Source: JBKEBQ01 sp047973225
GTDB taxonomy: Bacteria > Bacillota_I > Bacilli_A > Erysipelotrichales > Erysipelotrichaceae
Direction: 5' to 3'
Length of the DNA: 64,000 bases
Assembly: GCA_047973225.1 (NCBI GenBank)
Contig: JBKEBQ010000058.1
Span: forward strand, 1 to 64,000
The notes below the pieces were generated by a model. That model saw only the letters and a list, made by a program, of their open reading frames with translations. It searched no databases and was not told the DNA's origin. Every line of letters starts with the position of its first letter. The stretch's first letter is position 1. Both the position numbers and the translations under genes were made by a program. Shown piece by piece: positions 15,696-24,830 of this stretch.

Positions 15696-18098
15696 CTATA
15701 TTAATTTTAAAAATCCTTGCTCATCGACCTCTACCGATTTATCATCAATTGCTAACCCTTTTACATTAACCGCTCCTAAATCAGCTTGCCCTGCGATGAT
15801 TTTTGATGCCAGCCCTATACTTTCTCCCTTGTTATAAAGAACATTAGACGTGAACTCTCCACTTTCTTTTCCTATAATAATTTGCGCTTGTATCATAGGC
15901 TTTTTAGGCTTATCTGAAAGATTTAATAAATGATTTTTTACGAGCACGTAATCCGCTGCTGTCACCTTCCCATCTCCGTTCACATCATATATATATATTT
16001 CATAATCCGTTGGACCTCTGCCACTTATTACCAATGCTTTAAGCGCAGACAAATCACCACTTGAATACTCTCGTTCATACTCAAGAGAAGTATATTCCAT
16101 CACACCATCTCGTATTTCAAAATTACCAATCGCCCCCTCCACAATTTCAGCTCTAGAACCTGTAATTGAAGATCCTGATATCTGTCCTGAAAAAGTAGCA
16201 TCTTCGGCGTATAGCTTTCCTTCGTTATCGATCATTACTTTATTATTAATAGTAGTAGTCCCTTCGAGTGAAAGCTTATCAGCGTTGATTTTAATTTCTT
16301 CGGCGCTTTGGTTGATGCTGGACACAATCCCATCTTTAGATACTTTTAAATTGATTTCATCACTTAACAGTTCGATTTCACTTTTTGCGTAAAAATAAAC
16401 ATCATCAGGATTTCTTACCCACTCACGAGCCTCGCCGCGATTAAACATACACTCGCTCACTCCGAAGGATTCGCCGTACGTTTCAAATCGCACACGCACA
16501 AATTGGGTGTTACCACCCAGCGTAATACTCGCTTGCTCATATAACCTAGGCGTTTTTGTATCGAGTATCTTCGTTTCTTTTTTTAATTCACTGTCTACCT
16601 TGTCAAATTCTTGAATATAGAATGAGAAACGCTCTGTAAACTCCTCTCGCTTGCATTTAAAAGAATATCTTTCACCGCCCTTTACTACTCGAACAGTTTG
16701 AGACGTAGCACTACCCGATGTGTCAAAGTATAGCCCCATCCCACTTAGTGAATTTGGATACGCTTTGACTACAAATATAGGGCTATCTATACCCATGGGT
16801 AACAAATTTCCAAAAGGCAACAAGTCCGTTTCTGGCAACCGCCCAAGTTGACTAAATTGCCAAGAATTATAAACTTCTTCTCCGTTGAAATTACGAACGA
16901 TATTATAGTTGTTTAACTCTTCAACTGTAGAAGCTATACTATCTACATCAATTTCCATTTTTGTCAATTTTTCACCTTGGATCACCTGCTCTTCGACAAT
17001 CGCCTTTACCTCCCCGTCAATCTTATTCACCGTCAGTTCAGCATTCATAATTTTTGATTCGATTGAACTTGCAGCGCTATAATCGATTTGTGTTTTTGTG
17101 AGCGCCGCCGTCTCGAATGTACTTTTCACACCCCCTGAATAATATAGCGTATGGTTAAATAAACACGCTTTCACGAACTCCCCTTCACGGTCCTCAATTT
17201 GCACGACGTCACAACTATCAAGATGGATTTGCCCTTGAAGTTCACATTTGAACGGAACGTACTTGAATCCGTTTAATCGTTCGAATACAGCATTCCGCGA
17301 CTCGTATTTATCAACATCTAGGATAGGATTGTTCGCTATCTTAATTTCAGTTAAACCGTTCTGTTTAATTGCTTCTTCGTCTTGAATATAAACATTCTCG
17401 TTTTGGGGCATGCGAGATAACACAAGTGAATTCACCGGTCCATAAACGTCAGTCCTCTCGATTTGTTTTGATTGTGCATGTATGCCTATCTGTACGTCTG
17501 TTTTAGTAAACCACTTGAGTTCAAGTTCATCTTCTCGATTGATTCGCGCAATCGAACATGTAGCAGTCGCTACAGCTTCCACCACATTGCTACAAGTAGC
17601 ATCAACCCCAAAAAAGACCTCACTTGGTATTGCAAGGTCTTCATTAGGCAAAGTAGTATCGTTTAAAGGTGCTCCGGCTTGCACGCAGGCTTCCTTTAAC
17701 AACTCTTTCACTGTAATAGGATAATTAATTTTCGAAGTGTCAAAAGTTTTGTTAAAAAGCATTTTTGAATCCATTACCTGGTACTCTGTTTTGCTTTTCA
17801 CTTCATAGATATGGAAAGTTCCAAAGGGCACATATTCCACATCCTTCTCATTCACGTATACGCCCATAGAAAGCTCTATACTCTCGTTTTCTAAGTTTAG
17901 ACCATCATTAAAATCAACCTTCACTGTTCCATTTTTTGCAATGAATGTTCCGATAAAGTTTTCTTCCGTTCCATAAATATTGTCATTTATGGTCAGATTT
18001 ACAGGATTGTATTTTTTATCATCAAATAAAAAGAAGCAATCCAATCGACGAGTAGCCTTTGAGATAGCTTCATGAAAGGCATTACTTACCTCATACAT
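15696..18098 (-). CDS. Tail-tip (Tal-like) minor structural protein with a dockerin-type motif
   Basis: The 800-residue protein has an N-terminal 350 residues resembling siphovirus tail-hub/tail-associated proteins, followed by a carbohydrate-binding-like beta region (about 400-560) and a repetitive coiled region. Residues about 680-727 contain a calcium-loop motif DVNGDGKVTAAD (705-716, ligands D705, N707, D709, T713, D716) preceded by SGDLSALKALVISG, the pattern of type I dockerins. The start overlaps the previous stop (TAATG). It probably crowns the tail tip and contacts the cell surface. Confidence 0.8.
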   Translation of the reverse strand: MYEVSNAFHEAISKATRRLDCFFLFDDKKYNPVNLTINDNIYGTEENFIGTFIAKNGTVKVDFNDGLNLENESIELSMGVYVNEKDVEYVPFGTFHIYEVKSKTEYQVMDSKMLFNKTFDTSKINYPITVKELLKEACVQAGAPLNDTTLPNEDLAIPSEVFFGVDATCSNVVEAVATATCSIARINREDELELKWFTKTDVQIGIHAQSKQIERTDVYGPVNSLVLSRMPQNENVYIQDEEAIKQNGLTEIKIANNPILDVDKYESRNAVFERLNGFKYVPFKCELQGQIHLDSCDVVQIEDREGEFVKACLFNHTLYYSGGVKSTFETAALTKTQIDYSAASSIESKIMNAELTVNKIDGEVKAIVEEQVIQGEKLTKMEIDVDSIASTVEELNNYNIVRNFNGEEVYNSWQFSQLGRLPETDLLPFGNLLPMGIDSPIFVVKAYPNSLSGMGLYFDTSGSATSQTVRVVKGGERYSFKCKREEFTERFSFYIQEFDKVDSELKKETKILDTKTPRLYEQASITLGGNTQFVRVRFETYGESFGVSECMFNRGEAREWVRNPDDVYFYAKSEIELLSDEINLKVSKDGIVSSINQSAEEIKINADKLSLEGTTTINNKVMIDNEGKLYAEDATFSGQISGSSITGSRAEIVEGAIGNFEIRDGVMEYTSLEYEREYSSGDLSALKALVISGRGPTDYEIYIYDVNGDGKVTAADYVLVKNHLLNLSDKPKKPMIQAQIIIGKESGEFTSNVLYNKGESIGLASKIIAGQADLGAVNVKGLAIDDKSVEVDEQGFLKLI

Positions 18099-18469
18099 TA
18101 GTCATACCTCTCATTCGAAACGAGTTGAAACTGCACACTACGGAAGTAATCCATCATGCCTTCCAATCGTTCTTTTTTAGGGTCGACACAATAGCAGCTA
18201 GTCGTTTTTAATGTGTCTGTTTCACTGTCGCGAAATTGAACACTCATAGCAGGGTTTTTTAGAAGGGTGAGAATTGTTTTCACTTCATTTGCGGGCGTTA
18301 ACCCTAGGGTCACATCAATGCTCATAATGCGCCCTAGAATATCCCTGTTCATATAAAGGGAAGGTACTCTTCCCGAGTTCTCTCCATCTTGCGTAGACGC
18401 TAGATCATCATACGCTACGATGTTTTTTATTTCATGATTGTCAATCTTCAATAAAGTTTTGTATGCCAT
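18098..18469 (-). CDS. Small tail protein between tape measure and tail tip
   Basis: The 123-residue, beta-rich soluble protein occupies the position of a distal tail (Dit) protein but is much shorter than classical Dit. Similar short proteins of the DUF6711 type are found at this spot in related phages; that family call is from memory of gene order. It overlaps the tail-tip gene by 1 nt, so the two are translationally coupled. A baseplate or tail-hub component is inferred. Confidence 0.6.
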   Translation of the reverse strand: MAYKTLLKIDNHEIKNIVAYDDLASTQDGENSGRVPSLYMNRDILGRIMSIDVTLGLTPANEVKTILTLLKNPAMSVQFRDSETDTLKTTSCYCVDPKKERLEGMMDYFRSVQFQLVSNERYD

Positions 18470-18470
18470 G

Positions 18471-21400
18471 TTACCCTCCTATCATTGCAAGTTCTTTTTC
18501 TGCCTGCTTTAACGTCACAAGTAGGCCTTTTCTGTCTATAGATGTAGATAGATGAAGTGTTGCGATTAACGCAATTAATTGTTTAAGCAGCTCAATAATT
18601 TCTTTCATCCCATTTGCATCTTCATGTTTACCGGCTCCAGCAATTGCTTGTTCGGCCAATTCTCGTAGTTTGTTTTCAGGCGCAACAATTTCGCCATAGC
18701 GTTTATTATCACCGATCATGGCTAATTGGGGTTGATTCGCCTTAACATAACCACCTTGTGCCAGCATAGGAATTTGCGGAGTAGGGATAGACGGAAGCCA
18801 AGAAAAAACTTTACCCACCACAGGCACTTTAAAGTTTCTAATATTCCTAAGAACACTATTTATGCCGTTGAAAGGTACAGCGATAACTCTGTTCAGCCCG
18901 CTCAACATCGAGTTCACAATATTCTTAAACACTTTACCAACAGACCCCACTACACCACTAAATATTTTTCCACCATTCGAGAAAAGCGATAGTATGGTAT
19001 TCCAAACCCCTGATACAATTCCTGACAAACTACCCCAAGCGCCTTTGAATATTCCCTTGATATCATCCCACGCTTTGCTCCAATTAACAGTAAATATGCC
19101 TGTCACAAAGTCAATAATGCCCTTAAACCTGTCCTGAATACCTTTAAATACTTTTCCGATTGGATCCACTATGCCTTGGATCAATTGCGTGAGTGTGCTC
19201 ATCACAATCTTCATCGGAGCGAGAAAAGATTTCATCGCAAAATCGACAACGCCTCCTAGTAGTTCTGTAAACCAATTGAATATTGGCGATACAAAACTCC
19301 AAAATACCTTTACAGCTTCACTTAATCCATTGAACACCGTCTTAAACACCGGCCGCACAGTATTATTTAAAAGGGCAAGTAATGAGTCAAGTATACCCAT
19401 AAATTGTCCTACATACTCCATAATATTAGAGATAATCGGTACTGCCACATTTATAACAGCGTCAAAGACAGTTGTGAAAATTGGTAAGAAGGTATTGAGT
19501 AATAAATTGATCAAAGGATTAAGTGCATTATTCCAAATGCCCAATATGCCGTTTACTAAATTCAAAATAAATGATGAAGTATTTTCAATGAAAGTTGATA
19601 ACCCACCATTCCATAACTGCTCTAACCCCGAAAGTACTTTATTTATAACAGGCTGTAATCCTTTTGCCCAAATAGTTTGAAATATAGTGACCAATCCTGT
19701 AATTATTCCACCTACGTTTTTGGCCATGCTAGAAAAAATTGAATTAATCTTTTTTCTAAAAATATCACTTGATGCATATGCATAAGTAAACCCCGCCACT
19801 AATGCAGCGATTGCAGCGATAACCAAAGTAACTGGATTGATAAGCCCTAATAACGTACTACCTAATGCACCTAAAGAGTTAATGGAAACTGGTAGCATCG
19901 TTTGTATTGTTGCAATCACTCCGCTTCCGCTTGCTAAACTTGAAAAGAAAAAGCTAACGTACCCTGTAATAGTGGCAAATACGCCCCCAAGGGATCCTAC
20001 CCACACACCAAATGATGCGACAATAGGTATTAAAGTTGAAAGGGCCTTGAATCCTGCAAATGCGGACGCCGCAAGACTTACCATCTGCACAAAACTGTTC
20101 CAATTGGTCAGCGATGATGCAATTTCGCTTGTAACCTCTACTAGAGGTTTAAACATATCTGAAATTGCTTGTTTAATTAAATCTTTTCGAGCCATTATAG
20201 GAATTGCGATACCTTTAATCACTTGCAGACCTATCTGAGAAGCCAGCAAAGTTGCATTCATTGCTCCATTTGCGATTGCTTGGATAATGTTCGCACCAAT
20301 TTGAATAAACTGTGAACTAGCAAAGATATTAAATATATCTGCTATAATTACTTCAAAATGCGCAATTATACTGTTCGTTTTACGCGAGATATTAAACCAC
20401 TCTACTATGAAAGTTTTGATAAACTCGGTATTCTTTTCTAAATAAGTTGAAACTGACCCAACCAATAATGTTGCAATCGTTACCCCAACAGAACCAATCG
20501 CTCCTACTACTTTACCTAAATTATAAATGGTACTTTCTACCCATAAATTAGCTGCTCCTATCACCTCTGGAGAAGTGAATATATCTCTTAGACTACCCCC
20601 TATTGAGATTAAATGCTCTTTTAAACGCTGAATAGTTTCAAAAGAGTCTCCAAAACCAATCGAAAATCCAACTTTAAAGATATTAGACAGGCGTTTAAAC
20701 TCACTAATAATATCATCTAGTATTCCTTTAAACATATTTGCATTGTCTGCAGGTTTCCCAAAATCTACAGCCTCTGCGACACCACCATCAGATCCGCCAT
20801 TACTACTTCCACCTCCAGAACCACTCGATCCAGAATCAGACCCAAATGATAGTTTATTGATTGTATCGACCTTCCCAAATGCTTTAGATATTTTCTTTGC
20901 TGCTGCTTCCCCAGATGACCCTGCGTTACTTAGGCCGTCAGATAAAGCATCACTACTTTCGGTAGCTGCAGATAAATCAGTAGAAGTATCTGCTAATGCT
21001 CCTGCTCCACTATCACCGCTATATCCTGTTAACATCTCCATTAAACTAGCAAATGAGTCAGCTAGGACCTGTAGGTTTGATAGGACCCAATTTATACCTT
21101 TTATAATGGGTGTGAATAAAGCAATAAACCCTTTCCCGATAGATGCTTTAAATGACTCCCATCTTAACGCGAGAACACGTGTTTGATTCGCCCATGAGTC
21201 TTGTGTACGAGCAAAGTCACCTGTAGCAAATCGTAATTGTTCTTGAACAAACTTATATCTTAACATTACCTTTTCTTGTTCACTCATTTCCTTAGTTGTT
21301 TTACCAAGTCCTTGCTCGAGAGCATATGCATCAAGAGCCGTTTGAGTCATAACAATACCCAAATCCTTTAATGTTTCAGTTTCACCACTGAAAACTGATT

Positions 21401-21878
21401 TTAATTTAGTGTATGCTAAGTCAGCATCCATATCATAAAAGGAAGCAACATCACCAGCTAATCCTGTCAATGTTGTAGACATTTCTGCTGCTTCTTTTTC
21501 GGTGAACTTGAATGCTTGTGCCATTGATCCGAATGTTCCTGCATATCTTTTAGCTACTGCCTCACTTAATCCAAATTGACCAATTGCATTTTTAGCAAAA
21601 GCATCTATTTGCTTGTTCATTGTTGGGAAAGCTACATCTACAATATTCTGTACTTCTGTCAATGCACTTCCAGCTTCTAAACATGAACTTACAAACTTTC
21701 CTATTGCAGCAACTGAAAAGGCTGCGACTGCCATTTTTCCTATTCTGCCAAAAGTTCCTTTAAAAGCACTTTCCATTTGGCCTGTACTTTTACTTGTAAT
21801 GCTAGAAATTTGCTTTTGATAATCTCTGCCATTTACCTGCAAATCCAGTGCTACTGCACCTACGCTATTTTTTGACAT
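18471..21878 (-). CDS. Tail tape measure protein
   Basis: The 1135-residue protein is the longest product of the element. The N-terminus has the tape-measure core (GDVASFYDMDADLAYTKLKS and QDSWANQTRVLALRWESFKA). A Ser/Gly/Asp-rich linker covers about 305-370. Several long hydrophobic helices lie between about 430 and 900, and the C-terminus contains a basic segment then a helix. It sets tail length and travels with DNA at injection. Length in this class scales with tail length; about 1100 residues implies a tail of roughly 150-170 nm (general rule, not measured). GGAGG lies 7 nt before the ATG. Confidence 0.95.
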   Translation of the reverse strand: MSKNSVGAVALDLQVNGRDYQKQISSITSKSTGQMESAFKGTFGRIGKMAVAAFSVAAIGKFVSSCLEAGSALTEVQNIVDVAFPTMNKQIDAFAKNAIGQFGLSEAVAKRYAGTFGSMAQAFKFTEKEAAEMSTTLTGLAGDVASFYDMDADLAYTKLKSVFSGETETLKDLGIVMTQTALDAYALEQGLGKTTKEMSEQEKVMLRYKFVQEQLRFATGDFARTQDSWANQTRVLALRWESFKASIGKGFIALFTPIIKGINWVLSNLQVLADSFASLMEMLTGYSGDSGAGALADTSTDLSAATESSDALSDGLSNAGSSGEAAAKKISKAFGKVDTINKLSFGSDSGSSGSGGGSSNGGSDGGVAEAVDFGKPADNANMFKGILDDIISEFKRLSNIFKVGFSIGFGDSFETIQRLKEHLISIGGSLRDIFTSPEVIGAANLWVESTIYNLGKVVGAIGSVGVTIATLLVGSVSTYLEKNTEFIKTFIVEWFNISRKTNSIIAHFEVIIADIFNIFASSQFIQIGANIIQAIANGAMNATLLASQIGLQVIKGIAIPIMARKDLIKQAISDMFKPLVEVTSEIASSLTNWNSFVQMVSLAASAFAGFKALSTLIPIVASFGVWVGSLGGVFATITGYVSFFFSSLASGSGVIATIQTMLPVSINSLGALGSTLLGLINPVTLVIAAIAALVAGFTYAYASSDIFRKKINSIFSSMAKNVGGIITGLVTIFQTIWAKGLQPVINKVLSGLEQLWNGGLSTFIENTSSFILNLVNGILGIWNNALNPLINLLLNTFLPIFTTVFDAVINVAVPIISNIMEYVGQFMGILDSLLALLNNTVRPVFKTVFNGLSEAVKVFWSFVSPIFNWFTELLGGVVDFAMKSFLAPMKIVMSTLTQLIQGIVDPIGKVFKGIQDRFKGIIDFVTGIFTVNWSKAWDDIKGIFKGAWGSLSGIVSGVWNTILSLFSNGGKIFSGVVGSVGKVFKNIVNSMLSGLNRVIAVPFNGINSVLRNIRNFKVPVVGKVFSWLPSIPTPQIPMLAQGGYVKANQPQLAMIGDNKRYGEIVAPENKLRELAEQAIAGAGKHEDANGMKEIIELLKQLIALIATLHLSTSIDRKGLLVTLKQAEKELAMIGG

Positions 21879-22145
21879 CTACTCACCTCCTTCTGCTAAA
21901 TTTTTGAACATGTTTTTAAACCCATTGATTACATCTGAATAATCATTTGAGTTTATATCTATCTTCTTTACATTTCGCGTTTGCCACTCAGTATGAATTC
22001 TCTTTTGTTCTTTAGTAAAGCTCTTAATTTTCTCTCGATCTGTTTCTGATCGAGTCGATACAATTCTACCTAATGGTGTATCTTCCATAATTCCATTTAA
22101 ATAGGAACAGAATTCATTCCAAGTCATATCATTCACTGAACGCAA
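21879..22145 (-). CDS. Gp15-like tail assembly protein, probably made by frameshifting
   Basis: The visible start here is a TTG giving 88 residues with MTWNEFCSYLNGI and TPLGRIV, features of the bacteriophage Gp15 family. Conserved family sequence (WPLIEASFFKQYGIRL) lies upstream of every ATG, GTG or TTG in this frame. The frame stays open back to 22247, overlapping the end of the preceding gene. So the natural product is probably a fusion made by ribosomal frameshifting in 22225-22247, as in the gpG/gpGT chaperones of long-tailed phages. It would coat the tape measure during tail assembly. Confidence 0.75.
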   Translation of the reverse strand: MRSVNDMTWNEFCSYLNGIMEDTPLGRIVSTRSETDREKIKSFTKEQKRIHTEWQTRNVKKIDINSNDYSDVINGFKNMFKNLAEGGE

Positions 22146-22224
22146 TCTTATCCCATATTGTTTAAAAAAACTGGCTTCTATTAATGGCCAGTCGTTTATA
22201 ATATCGTAATAGTCATCATTGCTA

Positions 22225-22548
22225 CTACTGTTTTCGAAATCGTTCTTTTACTACCTCTAAGCTTTCATCTTGCACTACTGCCATAACCGCAAAATAAATT
22301 TCTTGATACTGAATGAAACTAAATCCCATTTTATCAATTTCTTGAGTTGCCTTTTTTCCGATAAGGATTTCTAATACCTTATCAATAACTTCAATTTCAG
22401 TTTCTCCACTTTCTTGGTATTTTTTCATCGTACTATTCATTCTTAAAATGTTAGACTTTTCATCATTCACAGTGAATTTTTTGCCTTGGATTGTGATCGA
22501 TGGTTTTTCTGTACTTAAAATACTTGTTAAATCAATGTTTCTAGACAT
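22225..22548 (-). CDS. Tail assembly chaperone
   Basis: The 107-residue, small, acidic, helical protein lies between the tail tube and tape-measure genes, the invariant place of the gpG-type chaperone. Its last codons overlap a downstream frame that carries the Gp15-like region, supporting production of a short and a long form. The ATG follows a ribosome site (AGGAGGAC) at normal distance. Confidence 0.75.
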   Translation of the reverse strand: MSRNIDLTSILSTEKPSITIQGKKFTVNDEKSNILRMNSTMKKYQESGETEIEVIDKVLEILIGKKATQEIDKMGFSFIQYQEIYFAVMAVVQDESLEVVKERFRKQ

Positions 22549-22591
22549 AATGTCCTCCTCCTAAAATAAAATAAAGAGGGTTAATAACCCT

Positions 22592-23008
22592 CTAAACTGC
22601 TGGTGTAAATGTTGGTTTCCCATTAGACATCACTTCAAACTCTAATGGAGCTACTCCTGTTGAATCACCCGCACCAATATTTGTTACATTAATAACTGCT
22701 TCAGCTAGTTCAACTTTTGAACCATCTGGAAAAGTCCATGTAAATGGTTTTTCTACATCCCTACCATTCTTTGAATATAATGCTGCGACTGCATCATTAC
22801 CTTCATCTCCTGCATTTCTTTTACCAGTAACTGAAATCGTCAATGCTTTGGCTGTCATTAAACGACGAACCCATCCTTCTGTTTCAAACGGACTCCATTC
22901 TTCAACCCCATTGTCAAAAGAAACCCCAAATGTTTCCATATCTGCTATACTTTTTCCATCAAGCTGGAATTGATTTTTGTAGCATGGATATACTCCTGTT
23001 TGTGCCAT
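22592..23008 (-). CDS. Major tail (tube) protein
   Basis: The 138-residue protein contains the tail-tube pattern FGVSFDNGVEEWSPFETEGW followed by a mainly beta region with TWTFPDGSKVELAEAVI. The small size is typical of Firmicutes siphophages with Minor_capsid-type connectors. The position before the chaperone genes confirms the call. It polymerises as hexameric rings around the tape measure. AAGGAG lies 8 nt upstream of the ATG. Confidence 0.85.
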   Translation of the reverse strand: MAQTGVYPCYKNQFQLDGKSIADMETFGVSFDNGVEEWSPFETEGWVRRLMTAKALTISVTGKRNAGDEGNDAVAALYSKNGRDVEKPFTWTFPDGSKVELAEAVINVTNIGAGDSTGVAPLEFEVMSNGKPTFTPAV

Positions 23009-23010
23009 AC

Positions 23011-23415
23011 TTATAATCTCCTTTCATAATGTAATATAAGTTGTATTACTCTTTCATACACACCTTTATCATCGGCATGTACATCTATAGGTTCATTGAC
23101 TAATATCTCTATATAATAGATATTAATGCTACCTATAGTAAAATTAGTTCTATACTCTAAAGCCTCATATAAGTCTACTGCCTTGATTTCCGTATCATGA
23201 TGATTCTTATTCCAATGTATTAGTAGAGAAATTGCTTTAGTTTTATATTTAGTATTGGCTTTACCACCTAACGCTAAATGTGGCGTGTTTTGACTATCTA
23301 ATTGATACACACCTAAAGACTTATCTTTTTTGTTATCAAGCTTACCAATATAATAATTATCAAACTTGACATCAAGAGTTTCTAACCACTCTCTTATAGT
23401 ATCTAAAGTAAGCAT
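23011..23415 (-). CDS. Minor_capsid_3-type protein (tail terminator)
   Basis: The 134-residue protein begins LTLDTIREWLETL and contains DNYYIGKLDNKK and HLALGG, features of the phage minor capsid protein of the Minor_capsid_3 group, which by position acts as the tail terminator joining tail and head. It lies between the Minor_capsid_2-type gene and the tube gene with 1-2 nt gaps, so it is tightly co-translated. Confidence 0.75.
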   Translation of the reverse strand: MLTLDTIREWLETLDVKFDNYYIGKLDNKKDKSLGVYQLDSQNTPHLALGGKANTKYKTKAISLLIHWNKNHHDTEIKAVDLYEALEYRTNFTIGSINIYYIEILVNEPIDVHADDKGVYERVIQLILHYERRL

Positions 23416-23416
23416 G

Positions 23417-23788
23417 TTAACCTCCTACGTTTCTTTTTAAAAATTGAGAGAATATTTTTTGCACATCGTTTACTTTACGTCCGCCTTTTGCATAATCATC
23501 AAACCATTCAGCACCAGCGTTGGCATTGTTAATCTTTTGAAAATCATACTCGGGATGGAAATACAAACGGCGAGCTTGTGGTGAAGTTGTTACAATACTA
23601 ACTAAGCCTTTTGAACTTTGACTATCATCAACAAATGTTTGTTCATTTTGCATAGCACCAGTGTCAAATGGCATTGTCCCTGAGTTCCTCACTCTTGTCA
23701 TAACTTCTTCACCTGTTTGCTCTAGCGACACAACAACATTTCTATCTAACTTTTTTAAAGCTCCCGTATAAAACTTTATCTTACCCAT
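23417..23788 (-). CDS. Minor_capsid_2-type connector protein
   Basis: The 123-residue protein has an HK97-gp10-like pattern: a basic N-terminal helix, NSGTMPFDTGAMQNEQTFVD, and a late segment YFHPEYDFQKINNANAGAEW. It matches the Minor_capsid_2 group, proteins of the head-tail joining ring. The start codon overlaps the stop of the previous gene. Confidence 0.75.
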   Translation of the reverse strand: MGKIKFYTGALKKLDRNVVVSLEQTGEEVMTRVRNSGTMPFDTGAMQNEQTFVDDSQSSKGLVSIVTTSPQARRLYFHPEYDFQKINNANAGAEWFDDYAKGGRKVNDVQKIFSQFLKRNVGG

Positions 23789-24126
23789 TACTCTAACTCC
23801 AATAAACAGTAGTTCACTGTGCCATCAGGGTTGCGAGCCTTTGTACCTCGATAAATCTTTCTAGTTACACCAAAAACCTCAACTTCACCATTGACAATTG
23901 TCTTGAGTTCAGGTGCGATATCACCATTAAAAAAAGCCTTTCCACTTAATGTAACAAGACTTTTGTCAGCTGTTAATGTTTGATATGAATTATCTTGAAA
24001 ATTGCATTTGAGTGTAGCATCAAAGTCAAAGATAGGTTCACCTTGGTTACTTATTTCACCAGTGCCTATCTTTACATGGATATCAGTCTTACAAACTGAA
24101 TTAGGTACTAAACTAGGATAACCCAC
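23788..24126 (-). CDS. Minor_capsid_1-type connector (head-closure) protein
   Basis: The 112-residue, beta-rich protein has LVPNSVCKTDIHVKIGTGEI and GEVEVFGVTRKIYRGTKARN, the pattern of Minor_capsid_1 family head-closure proteins. The first codons overlap the end of the upstream connector gene by 14 nt. It is part of the run of four short connector genes between capsid and tail genes. Confidence 0.75.
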   Translation of the reverse strand: MGYPSLVPNSVCKTDIHVKIGTGEISNQGEPIFDFDATLKCNFQDNSYQTLTADKSLVTLSGKAFFNGDIAPELKTIVNGEVEVFGVTRKIYRGTKARNPDGTVNYCLLELE

Positions 24127-24493
24127 GATAACATAACCCCGTTTGCTCTAATAATGAATACAATTCGGTAGGAATTGCAACACCACCTTGCACTGACACA
24201 TTCCATGATTGACCAAATGACATTGATACACCATTGATTGAATAACTTTGTAAAACTGAAGTTATTAAGTCATGGTTCTCATACTCAAAATCGATTAGTC
24301 CACAAATGACTTCTTGTACTAATTCTTTTTGGAAATCAGTTAATTTGTCAAACTTTCCTACCATTCGATTATATGTGAGAGTATCAATGTGACGACTCGC
24401 TATTCTTATACTCTTTTCAAGTTGTTTTTCATCTGTGATAACATCGCTGTATTTCTTGTAAACATCTTTATCTACATATGGTGTATAACCCAT
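24113..24493 (-). CDS. Head-tail adaptor
   Basis: The 126-residue, mainly helical protein begins with a helix-rich acidic segment (ASRHIDTLTYNRM, then FQKELVQEVICGLIDFEYEN). This is the style of the gp6/YqbG head-tail connectors that bind the portal ring. It is first of the four connector genes after the capsid region. Its 3' end overlaps the next gene. Confidence 0.7.
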   Translation of the reverse strand: MGYTPYVDKDVYKKYSDVITDEKQLEKSIRIASRHIDTLTYNRMVGKFDKLTDFQKELVQEVICGLIDFEYENHDLITSVLQSYSINGVSMSFGQSWNVSVQGGVAIPTELYSLLEQTGLCYRGLS

Positions 24494-24505
24494 AAGGACA
24501 CCTCC

Positions 24506-24820
24506 TTATTTCGTTGGTTTCTTTAATGCTTCGATTTCTTTGTCTTTCTCAGCAAGTGCTGCAGCTAACTCAGTATCTTTGTCAGCTAATGCTTTGTCAT
24601 GATCTTCTTTGCTCACAACATCTTTCTTTAATGCTTCGATTTCTTTGTCTTTCTCAGCTAAAGCTTTATCAAGTGTTGCTTTCGTAATACCTGATAATGT
24701 AGACTTCTCTACAATCTTTTTCTTTTCAGTATCGTAGATGTCGAAACCTTTATTCAAGAAAGATTGTTTTGTTTCTTCAGTTACCGTGTACTCACGGTTT
24801 TCTTTAATTGCTTTTAACAT
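24506..24820 (-). CDS. Small capsid-linked protein with a duplicated helix
   Basis: The 104-residue protein has an N-terminal segment of about 35 residues (a compact domain often seen in short proteins next to capsid genes) followed by a Lys/Glu/Ala coiled coil in which LAEKDKEIEALKK occurs twice, near residues 54 and 88. The two copies are almost identical at the DNA level (TTTAATGCTTCGATTTCTTT and onward on the plus strand), pointing to a recent internal duplication. The function is unknown; capsid decoration or assembly is a guess from position. Confidence 0.6.
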   Translation of the reverse strand: MLKAIKENREYTVTEETKQSFLNKGFDIYDTEKKKIVEKSTLSGITKATLDKALAEKDKEIEALKKDVVSKEDHDKALADKDTELAAALAEKDKEIEALKKPTK

Positions 24821-24830
24821 ATAATACCTC

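Noticed and set aside
19837..21186. Long rightward open frames inside the tape-measure gene
   Set aside because: They lie antisense to a well-supported gene, have no ribosome sites or homologous motifs, and have biased composition mirroring the coding strand.
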